DNA of 64,000 nucleotides from Ignavibacteriota bacterium (GCA_016212665.1 JACREZ010000005.1:1-64000); one strand, 5' to 3'. Counted from the stretch's first letter, positions 51,593 to 61,892 are shown. Made by a program: numbers and translations. The notes: generated from the letters alone by a model not told the origin.

Positions 51593-52915
51593 TTAAAATT
51601 TATACTGCGCTCTGAGAGTAAACACGTTATCTTTCACATCATCTTTGAACGAGGAGAGAGAACCTGTTGCTGACGAGTTTATTTTTTCGTTCGAGACCAT
51701 GTCGTAGTAGAGAACAAATTTCACGTTCTGGTCCCAATGATAAATCCAACCCAAACCAAGCGTACTGAATTTTACATCGCCGGAGGTGAGATTGCTTCCG
51801 CTTGCACCAATGTCGTTTCCTTCAACGTCGGAGTTCGGGTCATAGACATCGTATTTTAACATAAATTGGTGTTGCAAGCCAATGTTCTGAATGTAATTGA
51901 GGTACCAGCCGGAAAAGTTTCTCAGGTATAATGCACTTGTGGAAGTTGCCGGATTATAAAACTGACTCGATGAAGAAGTCCCGGGTTGTTTACCTGTTAT
52001 GTATTCGCCACGAAGCGACATTCCGCCAAGCACAGGTAAATCATAATACGTTTGTACGTCGAATCCATAGTATGTTCTGCCAAAGGCATTGAGTGAATCT
52101 GAAGTTGCAGAATGGAGTTTGTATGATTTTGTTGCCGAAGAGTTATCGAACTCGTACACTTTCGAGTTATTGCTCAACACTTTTCCTGAATAGAGAGAGA
52201 AGCCGCCATCAATTGCAAGATTTTCTTCTTCAAACGGAAGCGTGAAACCAAGTCGTCCAATGAAATCTTTGTTGTTATCATTTTCATTCGCGTTGGGTTG
52301 AACGCCGTTGAAAATTCCTGCTTTCAAATTGAAGTAACTGAGCGAACCTAATTCCGGTGCGACTTCTATTTTTGCTCCGAGTTCTCGCTCGCCCGGGAAG
52401 AGTGTCTGATACATTCGTGAACGCTCCGGCGTTTCGCGACTTGAGGATGAATAGGAAATTTCAAATCCAAACGGTCTATCAAAAACTCCGGCAGTCAAAC
52501 CAATTGTTCTCAACCACGGCTCTTTGATTGAAACGTACGCGTCTTTAATCCCGACGCCGCCTTGCGTTACATCAATTTGTAACACTGCTTGCGTGAGGTC
52601 GTTATCGTAATTGACTTTGACTCGTCCTCGACGGACTTGAAAACGTGAATCGCTGAAGGCAGGGAAATCACCGCCCGCAAATGATTTGGCTCCTGCCGTA
52701 TCAGCAATTTGAAATTGTGCCTGAATGTACCCCGACACTTTGATTTTCTTCAACGCATCGAGCGTTGTTTTCATTTCGAGCATGGTTTCGTTCATGCCAT
52801 CGAGTGCCCCCTTGACTTCGCCAAGTTCATCATCGGTGGCGATGTTGGTTGTGTCCTGGGAAAAGAGTGGAGTTGAAAGAGTGAGAAATATCAAGAATAG
52901 TAAAAATGTTTTCAT
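51593..52915 (-). CDS. OprP/OprO-like phosphate porin
   Basis: 440 residues from the ATG at 52915 (an earlier start at 52945 is possible but has no ribosome-binding site; AAAGG lies 6 nt before 52915). A signal peptide (MKTFLLFLIFLTLSTPLFSQ) is followed by a short coiled coil, then a beta-barrel in phosphate-selective porin O/P style: SGYIQAQFQIADTAG, RVKVNYDNDLTQA, ending with alternating strands ...TLRAQYKF. Co-directional with pstS, so likely induced together by phosphate starvation. Confidence 0.9.
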   Translation of the reverse strand: MKTFLLFLIFLTLSTPLFSQDTTNIATDDELGEVKGALDGMNETMLEMKTTLDALKKIKVSGYIQAQFQIADTAGAKSFAGGDFPAFSDSRFQVRRGRVKVNYDNDLTQAVLQIDVTQGGVGIKDAYVSIKEPWLRTIGLTAGVFDRPFGFEISYSSSSRETPERSRMYQTLFPGERELGAKIEVAPELGSLSYFNLKAGIFNGVQPNANENDNNKDFIGRLGFTLPFEEENLAIDGGFSLYSGKVLSNNSKVYEFDNSSATKSYKLHSATSDSLNAFGRTYYGFDVQTYYDLPVLGGMSLRGEYITGKQPGTSSSSQFYNPATSTSALYLRNFSGWYLNYIQNIGLQHQFMLKYDVYDPNSDVEGNDIGASGSNLTSGDVKFSTLGLGWIYHWDQNVKFVLYYDMVSNEKINSSATGSLSSFKDDVKDNVFTLRAQYKF

Positions 52916-53091
52916 CAGTAACCTTTTATTAATTGAACGGTGCAAATATATCAGTTCAATGTTACTGCCTGTTTAAGCGTGTGTTACGGAATTGTTAAGT
53001 TCGGAGAGGGAGAATGTATTTCTTCATTTCTCACCTTTTTCCTACATTAGTGCCGAAAATTTTATCTCATCTTAATCAGAAAATCAATTTT

Positions 53092-55845
53092 ATGGCTACG
53101 AATCTCAACTCCTTCAAAACAAAATCATCTCTCACCGTCAACGGGAAACCGTACTCGTTCTTTTCACTGAAACACTTGGAACAATCAACAGGAAAAAGTC
53201 TTGCACGACTTCCAATCTCCTTAAAGATATTGCTCGAAAATCTTCTTCGACAGGAAGACGGTCGCTCTGTACACAAAGCAGATATTGAAGCATTGATGAA
53301 TTGGAATCCGACGGCAACTCCTGATAAAGAAATTTCTTTTATGCCGGCTCGTGTGTTATTGCAGGATTTTACCGGAGTTCCGTGTGTTGTTGATTTGGCT
53401 GTCATGCGAGATGCGATGGTGAAGATGGGGGGCGACCCGAACAAAATCAATCCGCTTCAACCGGTTGATTTGGTGATTGACCATTCCGTGCAGGTGGATG
53501 AATTCGGAACTCCGAATGCCTTCATGCAAAACACTGAGTTGGAGTTCGAGCGAAACAAAGAACGCTACATGTTTTTGAAATGGGGACAACAGGCGTTTTC
53601 AAATTTCCGTGTTGTGCCGCCGGAAACCGGAATTGTTCATCAGGTCAATTTGGAATTTCTTGCCAAAGTAGTGTTCACAAAAGAAGAAAACGGAGAAACA
53701 TTTGCCTATCCCGATACGCTTGTCGGGACGGATTCGCACACGACGATGATTAACGGACTTGGTGTTCTCGGCTGGGGAGTTGGTGGAATTGAAGCAGAAG
53801 CCGCTATGCTTGGTCAACCGTGCGCAATGTTGATTCCGCAAGTTGTCGGATTCAAATTGTTCGGGAAACTTCCCGCCGGAGCAACTGCTACGGATGCGGT
53901 TCTTACAGCAACACAAATGTTAAGAAAGAAGGGAGTCGTTGGAAAGTTTGTAGAGTTTTACGGTGAAGGATTGTCAACACTCAGTCTTGCAGACCGTGCA
54001 ACGATTGCAAACATGGCTCCGGAATACGGCGCAACGATGGGATTCTTCCCTCCGGATAAGGAAACGCTGAACTATCTCAGATTAACAGGACGAAGTGAGG
54101 AACAGATTGCACTTGTAGAAGCGTATTGCAAAGAGCAAGGAATCTTCCATACAAAAGAAAGCGCAGAAGCAATCTTCTCCGACACGCTCGAACTCGACCT
54201 CTCGACAGTCGAGCCAAGTCTTGCTGGACCGAAACGACCGCAGGATAGAGTTACACTTTCCGGCGTGAAGAAATCATATCGCAAGGCAGTCACCGAGTAC
54301 GTGTCATCGAAGGGACAATCACTTGATGCCGGAGTATTGGAGAGATGGAGTGATGGAGTGACGAAAGTAGAAGTGTTGGAGAAGTCTGTACCTGTTCAAT
54401 CGAACGGAAGCGCTTACAATGTTAGCAACGGCTCGGTAGTAATTGCGGCGATTACGAGTTGCACGAATACATCGAACCCGAATGTGTTGATTGCGGCTGG
54501 ATTGCTTGCAAAGAAGGCTGTTGAACGAGGATTGAAAGCGAAACCGTGGGTGAAGACAAGTCTTGCTCCCGGTTCAAAAGTCGTGACAGAATATTTATTA
54601 CAGGCAGGATTGATGCAATACCTTGAGCAAGTCGGGTTTTATCTTGTTGGATATGGATGCACGACCTGCATTGGTAACAGCGGACCATTGCCCGAGCCTG
54701 TCAGCAAAGCAATTCAGGAAAATGATTTAGTGGTTGCGGCGGTTCTTTCAGGAAACAGGAACTTTGAAGGAAGAGTGAACGCGCAAGTACGGGCAAATTA
54801 TCTTGCATCGCCGCCGTTGGTGGTTGCGTACTCACTCGCCGGAACGATAGATTCCGATTTGAACACGCAACCAATCGGCACAGATAAAAACGGTAACTCG
54901 GTCTATCTCAAAGAACTATGGCCCACACCTGAAGAGATAGAACGCGCTGTTGCTTCGTCGGTTCAATCTTCGATGTTCAAACGTGTGTACTCAAATGTGT
55001 TTGAAGGAGACAAACATTGGAGTGAGTTGCCTGTGCCGAACGGTTCACGATTCGAATGGGACGATATTTCCACGTACATCAAAGCCGCGCCGTACTTTGA
55101 GAACTTACCGAAAGAACCATCGCCTTTGAAAGATATTTCCGGAGCGAAAGTTCTTGCGTTGCTTGGCGATTCCATCACGACCGACCATATTTCTCCTGCG
55201 GGAAATATCGCAAAGACAAGTCCTGCGGCTAAATATCTGACAGGAAATAATGTTCAGCCGAAGGACTTCAATCAATACGGAGCAAGGCGCGGCAACCACG
55301 AAGTGATGATGCGAGGAACGTTTGCAAACATCCGCTTGCGAAACATGCTCGCCCCGGGAACGGAAGGAGGTTGGACGGTTCATCATTCATCGAAAGAACC
55401 GCTTCCGATTTTTGATGCGTCGGAGTTGTACAAGAAGGAAGGAACGCCGTTGCTTGTGCTTTCAGGGAAAGAATATGGCTCAGGTTCTTCTCGTGATTGG
55501 GCGGCGAAAGGTCCTGCATTGCTTGGTGTGAAGGCAGTCATTGCAGAAAGCTATGAGCGCATTCATCGAAGTAATCTTGTCGGGATGGGTGTTCTTCCGT
55601 TACAGTTTGAAGAAGGACAAAACTACAAGACACTTGCCTTGACCGGATTTGAAACCTTTGAGATTCAAGGAATTGCGGAGAACATGCATGCAGGAAAGAA
55701 ACTCACGGTGAAAGCAAGTAGCCAAGATGGAAAGGTAATTTCCTTTACCGCTCTCTGCCGGATTGACACGCCAATGGAACTTGATTACTACCGCCACGGT
55801 GGGATTTTGCAGTATGTGTTGAGGAGTTTGTTGAAAGAAGACTGA
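53092..55845 (+). CDS. acnA: Aconitate hydratase AcnA
   Basis: 917 residues from ATG 53092 (a longer frame from 53014 lacks a supported start). Iron-sulfur cysteines lie in [11 protein letters not shown] and the later [20 protein letters not shown] and [13 protein letters not shown] are classical. It interconverts citrate and isocitrate in the TCA cycle and may bind RNA under iron loss. It is the longer AcnA/IRP-type, not AcnB. Confidence 0.96.
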   Translation: MATNLNSFKTKSSLTVNGKPYSFFSLKHLEQSTGKSLARLPISLKILLENLLRQEDGRSVHKADIEALMNWNPTATPDKEISFMPARVLLQDFTGVPCVVDLAVMRDAMVKMGGDPNKINPLQPVDLVIDHSVQVDEFGTPNAFMQNTELEFERNKERYMFLKWGQQAFSNFRVVPPETGIVHQVNLEFLAKVVFTKEENGETFAYPDTLVGTDSHTTMINGLGVLGWGVGGIEAEAAMLGQPCAMLIPQVVGFKLFGKLPAGATATDAVLTATQMLRKKGVVGKFVEFYGEGLSTLSLADRATIANMAPEYGATMGFFPPDKETLNYLRLTGRSEEQIALVEAYCKEQGIFHTKESAEAIFSDTLELDLSTVEPSLAGPKRPQDRVTLSGVKKSYRKAVTEYVSSKGQSLDAGVLERWSDGVTKVEVLEKSVPVQSNGSAYNVSNGSVVIAAITSCTNTSNPNVLIAAGLLAKKAVERGLKAKPWVKTSLAPGSKVVTEYLLQAGLMQYLEQVGFYLVGYGCTTCIGNSGPLPEPVSKAIQENDLVVAAVLSGNRNFEGRVNAQVRANYLASPPLVVAYSLAGTIDSDLNTQPIGTDKNGNSVYLKELWPTPEEIERAVASSVQSSMFKRVYSNVFEGDKHWSELPVPNGSRFEWDDISTYIKAAPYFENLPKEPSPLKDISGAKVLALLGDSITTDHISPAGNIAKTSPAAKYLTGNNVQPKDFNQYGARRGNHEVMMRGTFANIRLRNMLAPGTEGGWTVHHSSKEPLPIFDASELYKKEGTPLLVLSGKEYGSGSSRDWAAKGPALLGVKAVIAESYERIHRSNLVGMGVLPLQFEEGQNYKTLALTGFETFEIQGIAENMHAGKKLTVKASSQDGKVISFTALCRIDTPMELDYYRHGGILQYVLRSLLKED

Positions 55846-55849
55846 TATT

Positions 55850-56323
55850 ATGAAACAATCAGTGTATATTGAAACCAGTGTAATAAGCTATTTGACTGCA
55901 AAACCCAGTAGAGATATTATCGTGGTTGCTCATCAACAGATAACGACCGAATGGTGGTCAGAACGAAAGAATAATTATCGGTTGTTTGTTTCCGAAATCG
56001 TTTTCCAGGAAGCAAGCAAAGGCGATGTCGAAGCAGCAAGTAAAAGAATGGAAACAATTAAATCGCTTGAGATGCTTTCATTAACTGAGAACGCGCGCGA
56101 ACTAACGCGTATTATTATCAACAAAGGAATAGTCCCCATTGAGCATGTAGAAGATGCATTGCATATCGCAATTGCAAGTGTGCATGAGATGGATTATCTT
56201 TTAACATGGAATTGCAAACACATTGCAAATGCTGAAATTCAAAAAGATTTGAAAAAACTTGTACACGAATCCGGATATACGTTGCCGGTCCTCTGTACTC
56301 CAGAAGAATTATTAGGAAAATAA
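55850..56323 (+). CDS. PIN-domain protein (VapC-like)
   Basis: 157 residues: the N-terminal VYIETSVISYLTAKPSRD carries the first acidic residue as Glu (normally Asp), LFVSEIVFQEASKGD the second, and EHVEDALHIAIASVHEMDYLLTWNCKHIAN the C-terminal set. Starts 4 bp after the acnA stop, so it may be co-transcribed. The small gene after it is its likely antitoxin. Confidence 0.85.
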   Translation: MKQSVYIETSVISYLTAKPSRDIIVVAHQQITTEWWSERKNNYRLFVSEIVFQEASKGDVEAASKRMETIKSLEMLSLTENARELTRIIINKGIVPIEHVEDALHIAIASVHEMDYLLTWNCKHIANAEIQKDLKKLVHESGYTLPVLCTPEELLGK

Positions 56324-56324
56324 T

Positions 56325-56501
56325 ATGTGGTCGGACCCGATTGTAGAAGAAGTAAGAAAATACAGAGATGAACATGCTCGGAAATTCCATTATGATATTG
56401 ACCGGATTTATGAAGACCTAAAAAGTTCTGAAGAGCAAAGACGGCAACAGAATAGTGTTCGAGAGGAAAAAGTAAAATATTCATACGCAAAAGAAAAGTA
56501 A
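56325..56501 (+). CDS. Small partner of the PIN protein, probable antitoxin
   Basis: 58 residues: MWSDPIVEEVRKYRDEHARK, then FHYDIDRIYEDLKSSEEQRR and a charged tail. This matches the small helical proteins that accompany this class of PIN proteins, downstream rather than upstream. It starts one base after the toxin stop. The order is the reverse of usual VapBC. Confidence 0.75.
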   Translation: MWSDPIVEEVRKYRDEHARKFHYDIDRIYEDLKSSEEQRRQQNSVREEKVKYSYAKEK

Positions 56502-56788
56502 TTCAGACTTGGTCCCACGCTCCAAGCATGTATGAGGTCAACGATAAGTTTTTGGGAATAGGAATAATATACAGATGCTCTGAGTCCAGCAAAAGAAAAC
56601 AGATTATGAACCAAACTCTGCACAAAATATTTGATGTTGAATTTACGTTTGATTACACTTCAGGAATCAACGCGGAGCGTAGGAATGAGTTATAAATTTT
56701 GACTCCACACCCAAATCAAAATTGTCCCATTGCATGGGATGCGCAGGTTGATATCAGGCGATTCTGTTACCGAGAATGTCAGAAAACT

Positions 56789-57075
56789 TGCTACGGTCGG
56801 AGGGAATATTGAAGGCAACATGAGGGGGTATTGGTATGGTTAGAGGGGATGTTGAAGGCAACATGAGGGGGGTTGGTATGGTTTGAGGGGATGTTGAAGG
56901 CAACATGAGGGTTGTTGGTACGGTTTGAGGGGATATTGAAGCCAACATGAGGTGATGTTGGTGCGGTTTGAGGGGATGTTGAACCCAATAGCGGGAACAA
57001 TAATGCGGTTTGAAGGGTCATTGAAGATAACATTGGCACATGTTGGCGATAACATGGCGGGCTGTTATGCGAGAA
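56789..57075 (+). repeat. 21-bp periodic array, 42-bp higher order (A4)
   Basis: Units alternate between GGATGTTGAAGGCAACATGA and GGTTGTTGGTACGGTTTGAG types (each with one further base), repeating every 42-43 bp, with about 13 half-units. GTTGAAGGCAAC in half of them can fold into a mini-hairpin. The end lies about 170 bp before the 57244 orphan gene. Reverse frames read M-L-P-S-T-S-P / Q-T-I-P-T-P-L heptads but are spurious. Confidence 0.8.
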
Positions 57076-57243
57076 ATGCCTAAAATAAGCCGATTTGAAG
57101 AATTTAATAAAAAAGAGTGTTCTTTGCGCCGTGGAGATTTCACGATGCCGAACAATAATAAATGCAGTCAAAATAATAAACAATTTCAAGCCCTTTTTGG
57201 GGATACATAATTAACAACACAAGTAATTACAAGGAAAAACATC

Positions 57244-57864
57244 ATGGCAAGAAAAGATTATTATGAAAACGTCGAGAAGAAAAAGCCGACGTGGCACGAG
57301 AACTACTCGACGAAACTCGAGGAGCATTTGGCGATACTCGGAATCACGCCGGAACAACTTGCTCAGGCACAGGCAGATTCGGTAACGGTTCGCACGGAGA
57401 TTGACGAAACCGAGCAGGCAAAGCAAGCATACTTTGCACGGGTAAGCCGGAAAAATACAACCTTAAGTACGATTGAGGCGCGTACCCGTGCGGTTGCGAA
57501 CTTCATTAAAGCAAGCCCCGGCTATACCGAAGCAATCGGGATTGACCTTGGTATCGTGGGTGAAGAAGCCGGATTGCCGACTTCGTTGGAAAATGTAAAG
57601 CCGGAGGTTACTATTACCCTGATGCCCGGTCGTGTTCGCAACGATTGGAAGAAGGGGAAGTTTCATGCACTTGCAGTCTATCGTATGCGCGGCGCCGAAA
57701 CCGAATGGAAAAAAATAGAAACCGATTTAAAGTCCCCCTTCGATGATGAAGACCCGAATCTTGTACCGGGCGTTCCCGAACTGCGGAAGTACAAATATGT
57801 GTACATCCTCGATGACATCGAAGTTGGCATCGCGCTTGAACTGAGCGTGGTGGTGTTGCAATAA
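57244..57864 (+). CDS. Uncharacterised orphan, helical N-terminus and FN3-like C-terminus
   Basis: 206 residues. The N-terminal half is helical (TPEQLAQAQADSVTVRTEID). The C-terminal half (about 115-205) has alternating strands typical of a fibronectin-III-like domain: PEVTITLMPGRVRNDWKKG, AVYRMRGAETEWKKIETDLKS, YVYILDDIEVGIALELSVVV. Similar proteins are widespread, uncharacterised, in this group. AAGGAAAAACATC precedes ATG 57244. Array A4 lies just upstream. Confidence 0.75.
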   Translation: MARKDYYENVEKKKPTWHENYSTKLEEHLAILGITPEQLAQAQADSVTVRTEIDETEQAKQAYFARVSRKNTTLSTIEARTRAVANFIKASPGYTEAIGIDLGIVGEEAGLPTSLENVKPEVTITLMPGRVRNDWKKGKFHALAVYRMRGAETEWKKIETDLKSPFDDEDPNLVPGVPELRKYKYVYILDDIEVGIALELSVVVLQ

Positions 57865-57882
57865 AGAGGACCGACGAGCAGA

Positions 57883-57901
57883 GTCCGATTCGTAATCGGA
57901 C
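57883..57901. repeat. Palindrome GTCCGATT-CGT-AATCGGAC
   Basis: Perfect 8-bp stem just after the 57244 gene, without T-run; similar imperfect copies follow the 46622 gene and lie near 9330. Possible mRNA end or regulatory element. Confidence 0.6.
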
Positions 57902-58059
57902 AGATTGATGTGAAGGTGCGACTCAGTTGTACTTTGTGGAGTCAGAGAAATTTCGAGTTTCGTACGAACCTAATAGGAAAGTGAGTCGCACATTTCGTGC
58001 GTGGCAAGTTTTGGTTTCATTTTGTATATTCAAACAGTATTTTAATATCAAAACTCATT

Positions 58060-58323
58060 ATGCTTAATCCCACAATAACAGAACAAGTTCGAAAACTCTC
58101 ACCATCTGAGCGGATAGATTTGATAGAGTTTGCGGTATCGCTTGTCAAAGAAGATACTGTCGTACAGAAAAAGAAATTACCTCAATCTCAGGAAAACGTT
58201 TCTGACGTTTTGCTTTCAATTGCAGAAATGGTTGACAATATTCCTGAAAGTGAAGTGGAAAAACTTCCTACAGATTTTGCAACGAATCATGACTACTATC
58301 TTTATCAGGCGCCGAAAAAATGA
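58060..58323 (+). CDS. Antitoxin of a PIN module
   Basis: 87 residues from ATG 58060: LNPTITEQVRKLSPSERIDL (helical dimerisation), then a variable acidic middle, and a tail FATNHDYYLYQAPKK similar to antitoxins of this kind. The stop overlaps the toxin start by 4 bp (ATGA). Confidence 0.8.
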   Translation: MLNPTITEQVRKLSPSERIDLIEFAVSLVKEDTVVQKKKLPQSQENVSDVLLSIAEMVDNIPESEVEKLPTDFATNHDYYLYQAPKK

Positions 58324-58727
58324 ATCAGGTCTATGCCGACGCCTTTTTCTGGATTGCGTTTTTTAATCGTCGAGATAAGTTCCACATCAAGGCAAGATCG
58401 TTTGCAACTTCCAATAAGTCGAAAACATTAGTAACCACTGATGCGGTACTTCTTGAAGTATTAAATCAATTCGCATCTCAGGGAGAATATTGGAGAAACT
58501 TGATAGCAAAGGCAGTTGAAAAATTATTGCAAGATTCAAAGACACGAATAATTCCGCTTACAAGAACTCTATTCAATCAAGGATTGACATTGTATAAAAC
58601 CCGATTGGATAAAGAATATAGTTTCGTAGATTGCATATCAATGGTTGTGATGAAACAAGAAAACATCAAAGAAGTTTTATCCAACGACCATCATTTTGTG
58701 CAAGAAGGATTCGCAACGCTTCTCTGA
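58320..58727 (+). CDS. PIN-domain toxin (VapC-like)
   Basis: 135 residues: YADAFFWIAFFN (Asp at the metal site), LLEVLNQF, YSFVDCISMVVM and NDHHFVQEGF form the complete PIN fold. Similar in layout to the 23125 toxin; likely related but not identical. Probably an RNase. Confidence 0.9.
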   Translation: MNQVYADAFFWIAFFNRRDKFHIKARSFATSNKSKTLVTTDAVLLEVLNQFASQGEYWRNLIAKAVEKLLQDSKTRIIPLTRTLFNQGLTLYKTRLDKEYSFVDCISMVVMKQENIKEVLSNDHHFVQEGFATLL

Positions 58728-58735
58728 AACGATTC

Positions 58736-59824
58736 TCACTCCATCGCTTCCGCTTCACCCTTTGCCTGACGATAAGCCCGTTCAACCGCCGGCGCGATAA
58801 AGAAACTATCGTACGCTCGTTCTTTCTTCGTATCCTTCATACAGAATTTCTCTTTCCACTCAGAGAGTGTTACGCGCTGTTGTGTTTCTTCGAGAGTCGC
58901 TCCTGAGGCAACAGATTTTCCAACTTCAGCAACCAGACTTGTTAACAATTCCTGCACTTGATGTAAATACATTCTGTCATGTTGTGGAGAACCATGACTG
59001 AGAAATAATACATCGGCGGCAAGCGAATCAAGTTTTGAAAGTGTTGTAATCCACTCGCTGTAATATGAACCAAATGCGAACGGGACAGGAGAGACGAGAA
59101 GGTCGCCTGTGGCAACAATCCGTTCCTTCGGTAAATAGATAATACAATCGCCGCGTGTGTTTCCACGTCCCAACCAGAGTAGTTTAATTATCCTGTCTCC
59201 GCGATACAGCATCATCGAATCATCAAACGTTATGTCAAGGGGAGAATTTTTAACGGTGTTATATTCAATCACTCCTTGTTTCATAAATTCAACAAGTTCC
59301 TGAACTCGTTTCTTGCGCGCTTCATCCAATTCTTTTCCGTTATTATCTTTTCCTGTTTTCAACCACTGTTCGTACATGTTTCTTCCTTCTTCAATTCCTT
59401 TGATGTCTTCGTCCCGAACTTTATGCACTTTTTCGATGATGTCGGTTCGTGTATTTCTCTGAGAAATGAACTCTACAGAGGGCCATTCCTCCTGATAAAC
59501 AAAATTACCGTTCACATGGTCATCATGGAAGTGCGTGTTGACAACATAGCGAACCGGTTTTGAAGTCAACTTTTTTAGTTCGCTTATCATCAGTCGTGTT
59601 GATGTGGGGAAAAGAGCGGCGTCAACCACCACAACATCGTTCTCGTTAATGATGAAGAGGGAGTTTCCTTCAATCGGGTCTTTCAACGGTTCTTTCCAGA
59701 CAAAACCGTAAATACCCTCTGCCAATTTTGTAATTTCATATTCCTTTGGTGGTGGAGTTGAAAAAGCATCTAATGTAAATGAAAGAACTATGAATAATAA
59801 TAAAAGAAATCGATGATGGTACAT
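58736..59824 (-). CDS. Periplasmic MBL-fold hydrolase
   Basis: 362 residues with a signal peptide (HRFLLLLFIVLSFTLDAFS) and THFHDDHVNGN (HxHxDH), then ligands around DLLVSPV and SHGSPQHDR. Class B3-like architecture; real beta-lactamase activity cannot be assumed. It converges with the PIN toxin gene. Confidence 0.85.
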   Translation of the reverse strand: MYHHRFLLLLFIVLSFTLDAFSTPPPKEYEITKLAEGIYGFVWKEPLKDPIEGNSLFIINENDVVVVDAALFPTSTRLMISELKKLTSKPVRYVVNTHFHDDHVNGNFVYQEEWPSVEFISQRNTRTDIIEKVHKVRDEDIKGIEEGRNMYEQWLKTGKDNNGKELDEARKKRVQELVEFMKQGVIEYNTVKNSPLDITFDDSMMLYRGDRIIKLLWLGRGNTRGDCIIYLPKERIVATGDLLVSPVPFAFGSYYSEWITTLSKLDSLAADVLFLSHGSPQHDRMYLHQVQELLTSLVAEVGKSVASGATLEETQQRVTLSEWKEKFCMKDTKKERAYDSFFIAPAVERAYRQAKGEAEAME

Positions 59825-59950
59825 AAAGAACTTCTGAGTAACGTGAGTGAATTATAAACATTAAGGATTACGCTCTCTGACGTTGAATGTTACAGGTGAA
59901 AGATTTTGTTATATTATCCGCCATGAAAATTTTGATTAGTATTTTGCCGA

Positions 59951-61852
59951 ATGAGTAAACAAATCAGCCCCGTCCTTCTTGCGGCGAAAGATATTTCTGT
60001 TCATTACGGCGAGCAGGAAGTATTGAAGAATGCGGAAATGAGTATCCACGAGGATGATAGAGTAGGTCTCATCGGGAGTAACGGCTCAGGTAAATCAACG
60101 TTACTGAAAATCCTTGCCGGCATTATGGAGCCGGACAGCGGAACAGTTTCCCGTCGGCGCGATATTATGGTTGGATACTTGTCGCAGGACTTTCAACTCG
60201 ACCCGCAACTCAGTGTCTATGAAAATATCAAAGAAGGAGCGCATGATGTTCTTGATATTTTGAAAGAATACGAATCTCTCCACTATACTTCCGAGCGTAA
60301 GCATGTACTCGAAGAACAAATCCATCACCGGGATGGATGGAATCTTGAGAACAGAATTGAAACTGTCATGCACTCTCTCAATGCACCGGAAAAAGAACGT
60401 TCAATTACCACTCTCTCCGGCGGTGAAAAGCGGCGTGTGGCATTGTGCAAAGCAATTATCTCCCGTCCCGATTTGCTGATTCTTGACGAACCGACAAACC
60501 ATTTAGACACTGAATCCATTGAATGGTTAGAAGGATTTTTGGAGAATTTTCCCGGCGCATGTTTGTTTGTCACACACGACAGATATTTCTTAGATGAAAT
60601 TGCAACGCGCATTATCGAACTTTCTAACGGCGAATGTTACTCGCATCTCGGCAACTACAATGATTTTATGCTCGATAAGATTGAGCGTGAAGCACAAATG
60701 GAAACTGAAGAGAGAAAAAGAAATATGTTTCTACGAAGCGAACTTGAATGGGTGAGGAAAGGTCCTCGTGCAAGAAGAACAAAATCGAAAAGTCGGCTCA
60801 GTAATTATTTCGAGATGGTGGAGAAGGGTGGTTATCAGGCAGAAGAAAAAGTGGAGTTGGTGATTCCCCCGGCGACAAGATTGGGTTCCAAAATATTGAA
60901 TCTGAAAAATATCGGGATGAGCATGGGTGGGAAAAAATTATTTGAAGGATTGGATTTCAACTTTACCGACAACCGAAAATTAGGAATCATAGGACGAAAC
61001 GGACTTGGCAAAACAACATTATTGAAAATTCTCCTTGAAGAATTGAAAGCCGAACAAGGTCATATAGAAATCGGTAACCGCACAATCTTCAACTATGTTG
61101 ACCAATCACGCATCGCATTGAATGATAACAATACCGTGCTGGAGGAAATAGGTGAAGGAAATGAGTGGATAATGTTCGGCGATGAACAACTCACCGTATG
61201 GAAATATCTCCGTCGGTTTTTATTCACCGATGAACGAATGCACACGAAGATTGAAAAACTTTCCGGAGGTGAACGAAGTAGAATCTTACTCGCCAAGATA
61301 TTAAAAAACGGCGGCAACTTTTTAATCCTCGATGAACCGACCAACGATTTAGACCTCGTTACGCTTCGTATTCTCGAAGAGGCATTGATTTCTTTTGAAG
61401 GATGTGTTATTGCTGTTAGTCATGACAGATACTTTTTGAACAGAGTATGTAACGGCATTCTTGCGTTCGAGGGGAATGGCTATGTCCATTTCAGTGAGGG
61501 GGATTATGATTATTATCTCGAAAAAAGAAACAGACGAATTGCTGAGGCGGAAGCATTGTTATCTGAAAAGAAAAATCAGGAAGCGACATTACCTCCTCGA
61601 CAAGAGAAACAACGGGGCAAACTGAAATGGAAAGAGCAAAAGGAACTCGAAGTTATCGAACAGACGATTATGTCTGCTGAAGCAGATGTCGAACGATTAG
61701 AAGCGATATTTTCCTCTCCCGATTACCACGAAAAGTACGGTGCGAAAACAGCAGAACTGACAAAAGAACTTGCCGCCGCAAAAGGAAAAGTGGAACAGTT
61801 ATATGCGAGATGGCATGAACTGGAAGAGATGAAACTGGAATTAGGAAGATGA
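59951..61852 (+). CDS. ABC-F family ATPase (Uup/EttA-like)
   Basis: 633 residues: two ABC cassettes, GSNGSGKST with LSGGEKRRVAL and GRNGLGKTT with LSGGERSRILL, joined by a linker and followed by a coiled-coil C-terminus (about 560-633) like Uup. ABC-F proteins act on the ribosome or on DNA repair intermediates. The Uup-like C-terminal coiled coil argues for ribosome or DNA binding rather than antibiotic resistance. Confidence 0.92.
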   Translation: MSKQISPVLLAAKDISVHYGEQEVLKNAEMSIHEDDRVGLIGSNGSGKSTLLKILAGIMEPDSGTVSRRRDIMVGYLSQDFQLDPQLSVYENIKEGAHDVLDILKEYESLHYTSERKHVLEEQIHHRDGWNLENRIETVMHSLNAPEKERSITTLSGGEKRRVALCKAIISRPDLLILDEPTNHLDTESIEWLEGFLENFPGACLFVTHDRYFLDEIATRIIELSNGECYSHLGNYNDFMLDKIEREAQMETEERKRNMFLRSELEWVRKGPRARRTKSKSRLSNYFEMVEKGGYQAEEKVELVIPPATRLGSKILNLKNIGMSMGGKKLFEGLDFNFTDNRKLGIIGRNGLGKTTLLKILLEELKAEQGHIEIGNRTIFNYVDQSRIALNDNNTVLEEIGEGNEWIMFGDEQLTVWKYLRRFLFTDERMHTKIEKLSGGERSRILLAKILKNGGNFLILDEPTNDLDLVTLRILEEALISFEGCVIAVSHDRYFLNRVCNGILAFEGNGYVHFSEGDYDYYLEKRNRRIAEAEALLSEKKNQEATLPPRQEKQRGKLKWKEQKELEVIEQTIMSAEADVERLEAIFSSPDYHEKYGAKTAELTKELAAAKGKVEQLYARWHELEEMKLELGR

Positions 61853-61892
61853 AGTAAGTTCATTTGTGAGTCCATCACAATTTAGTATATTT

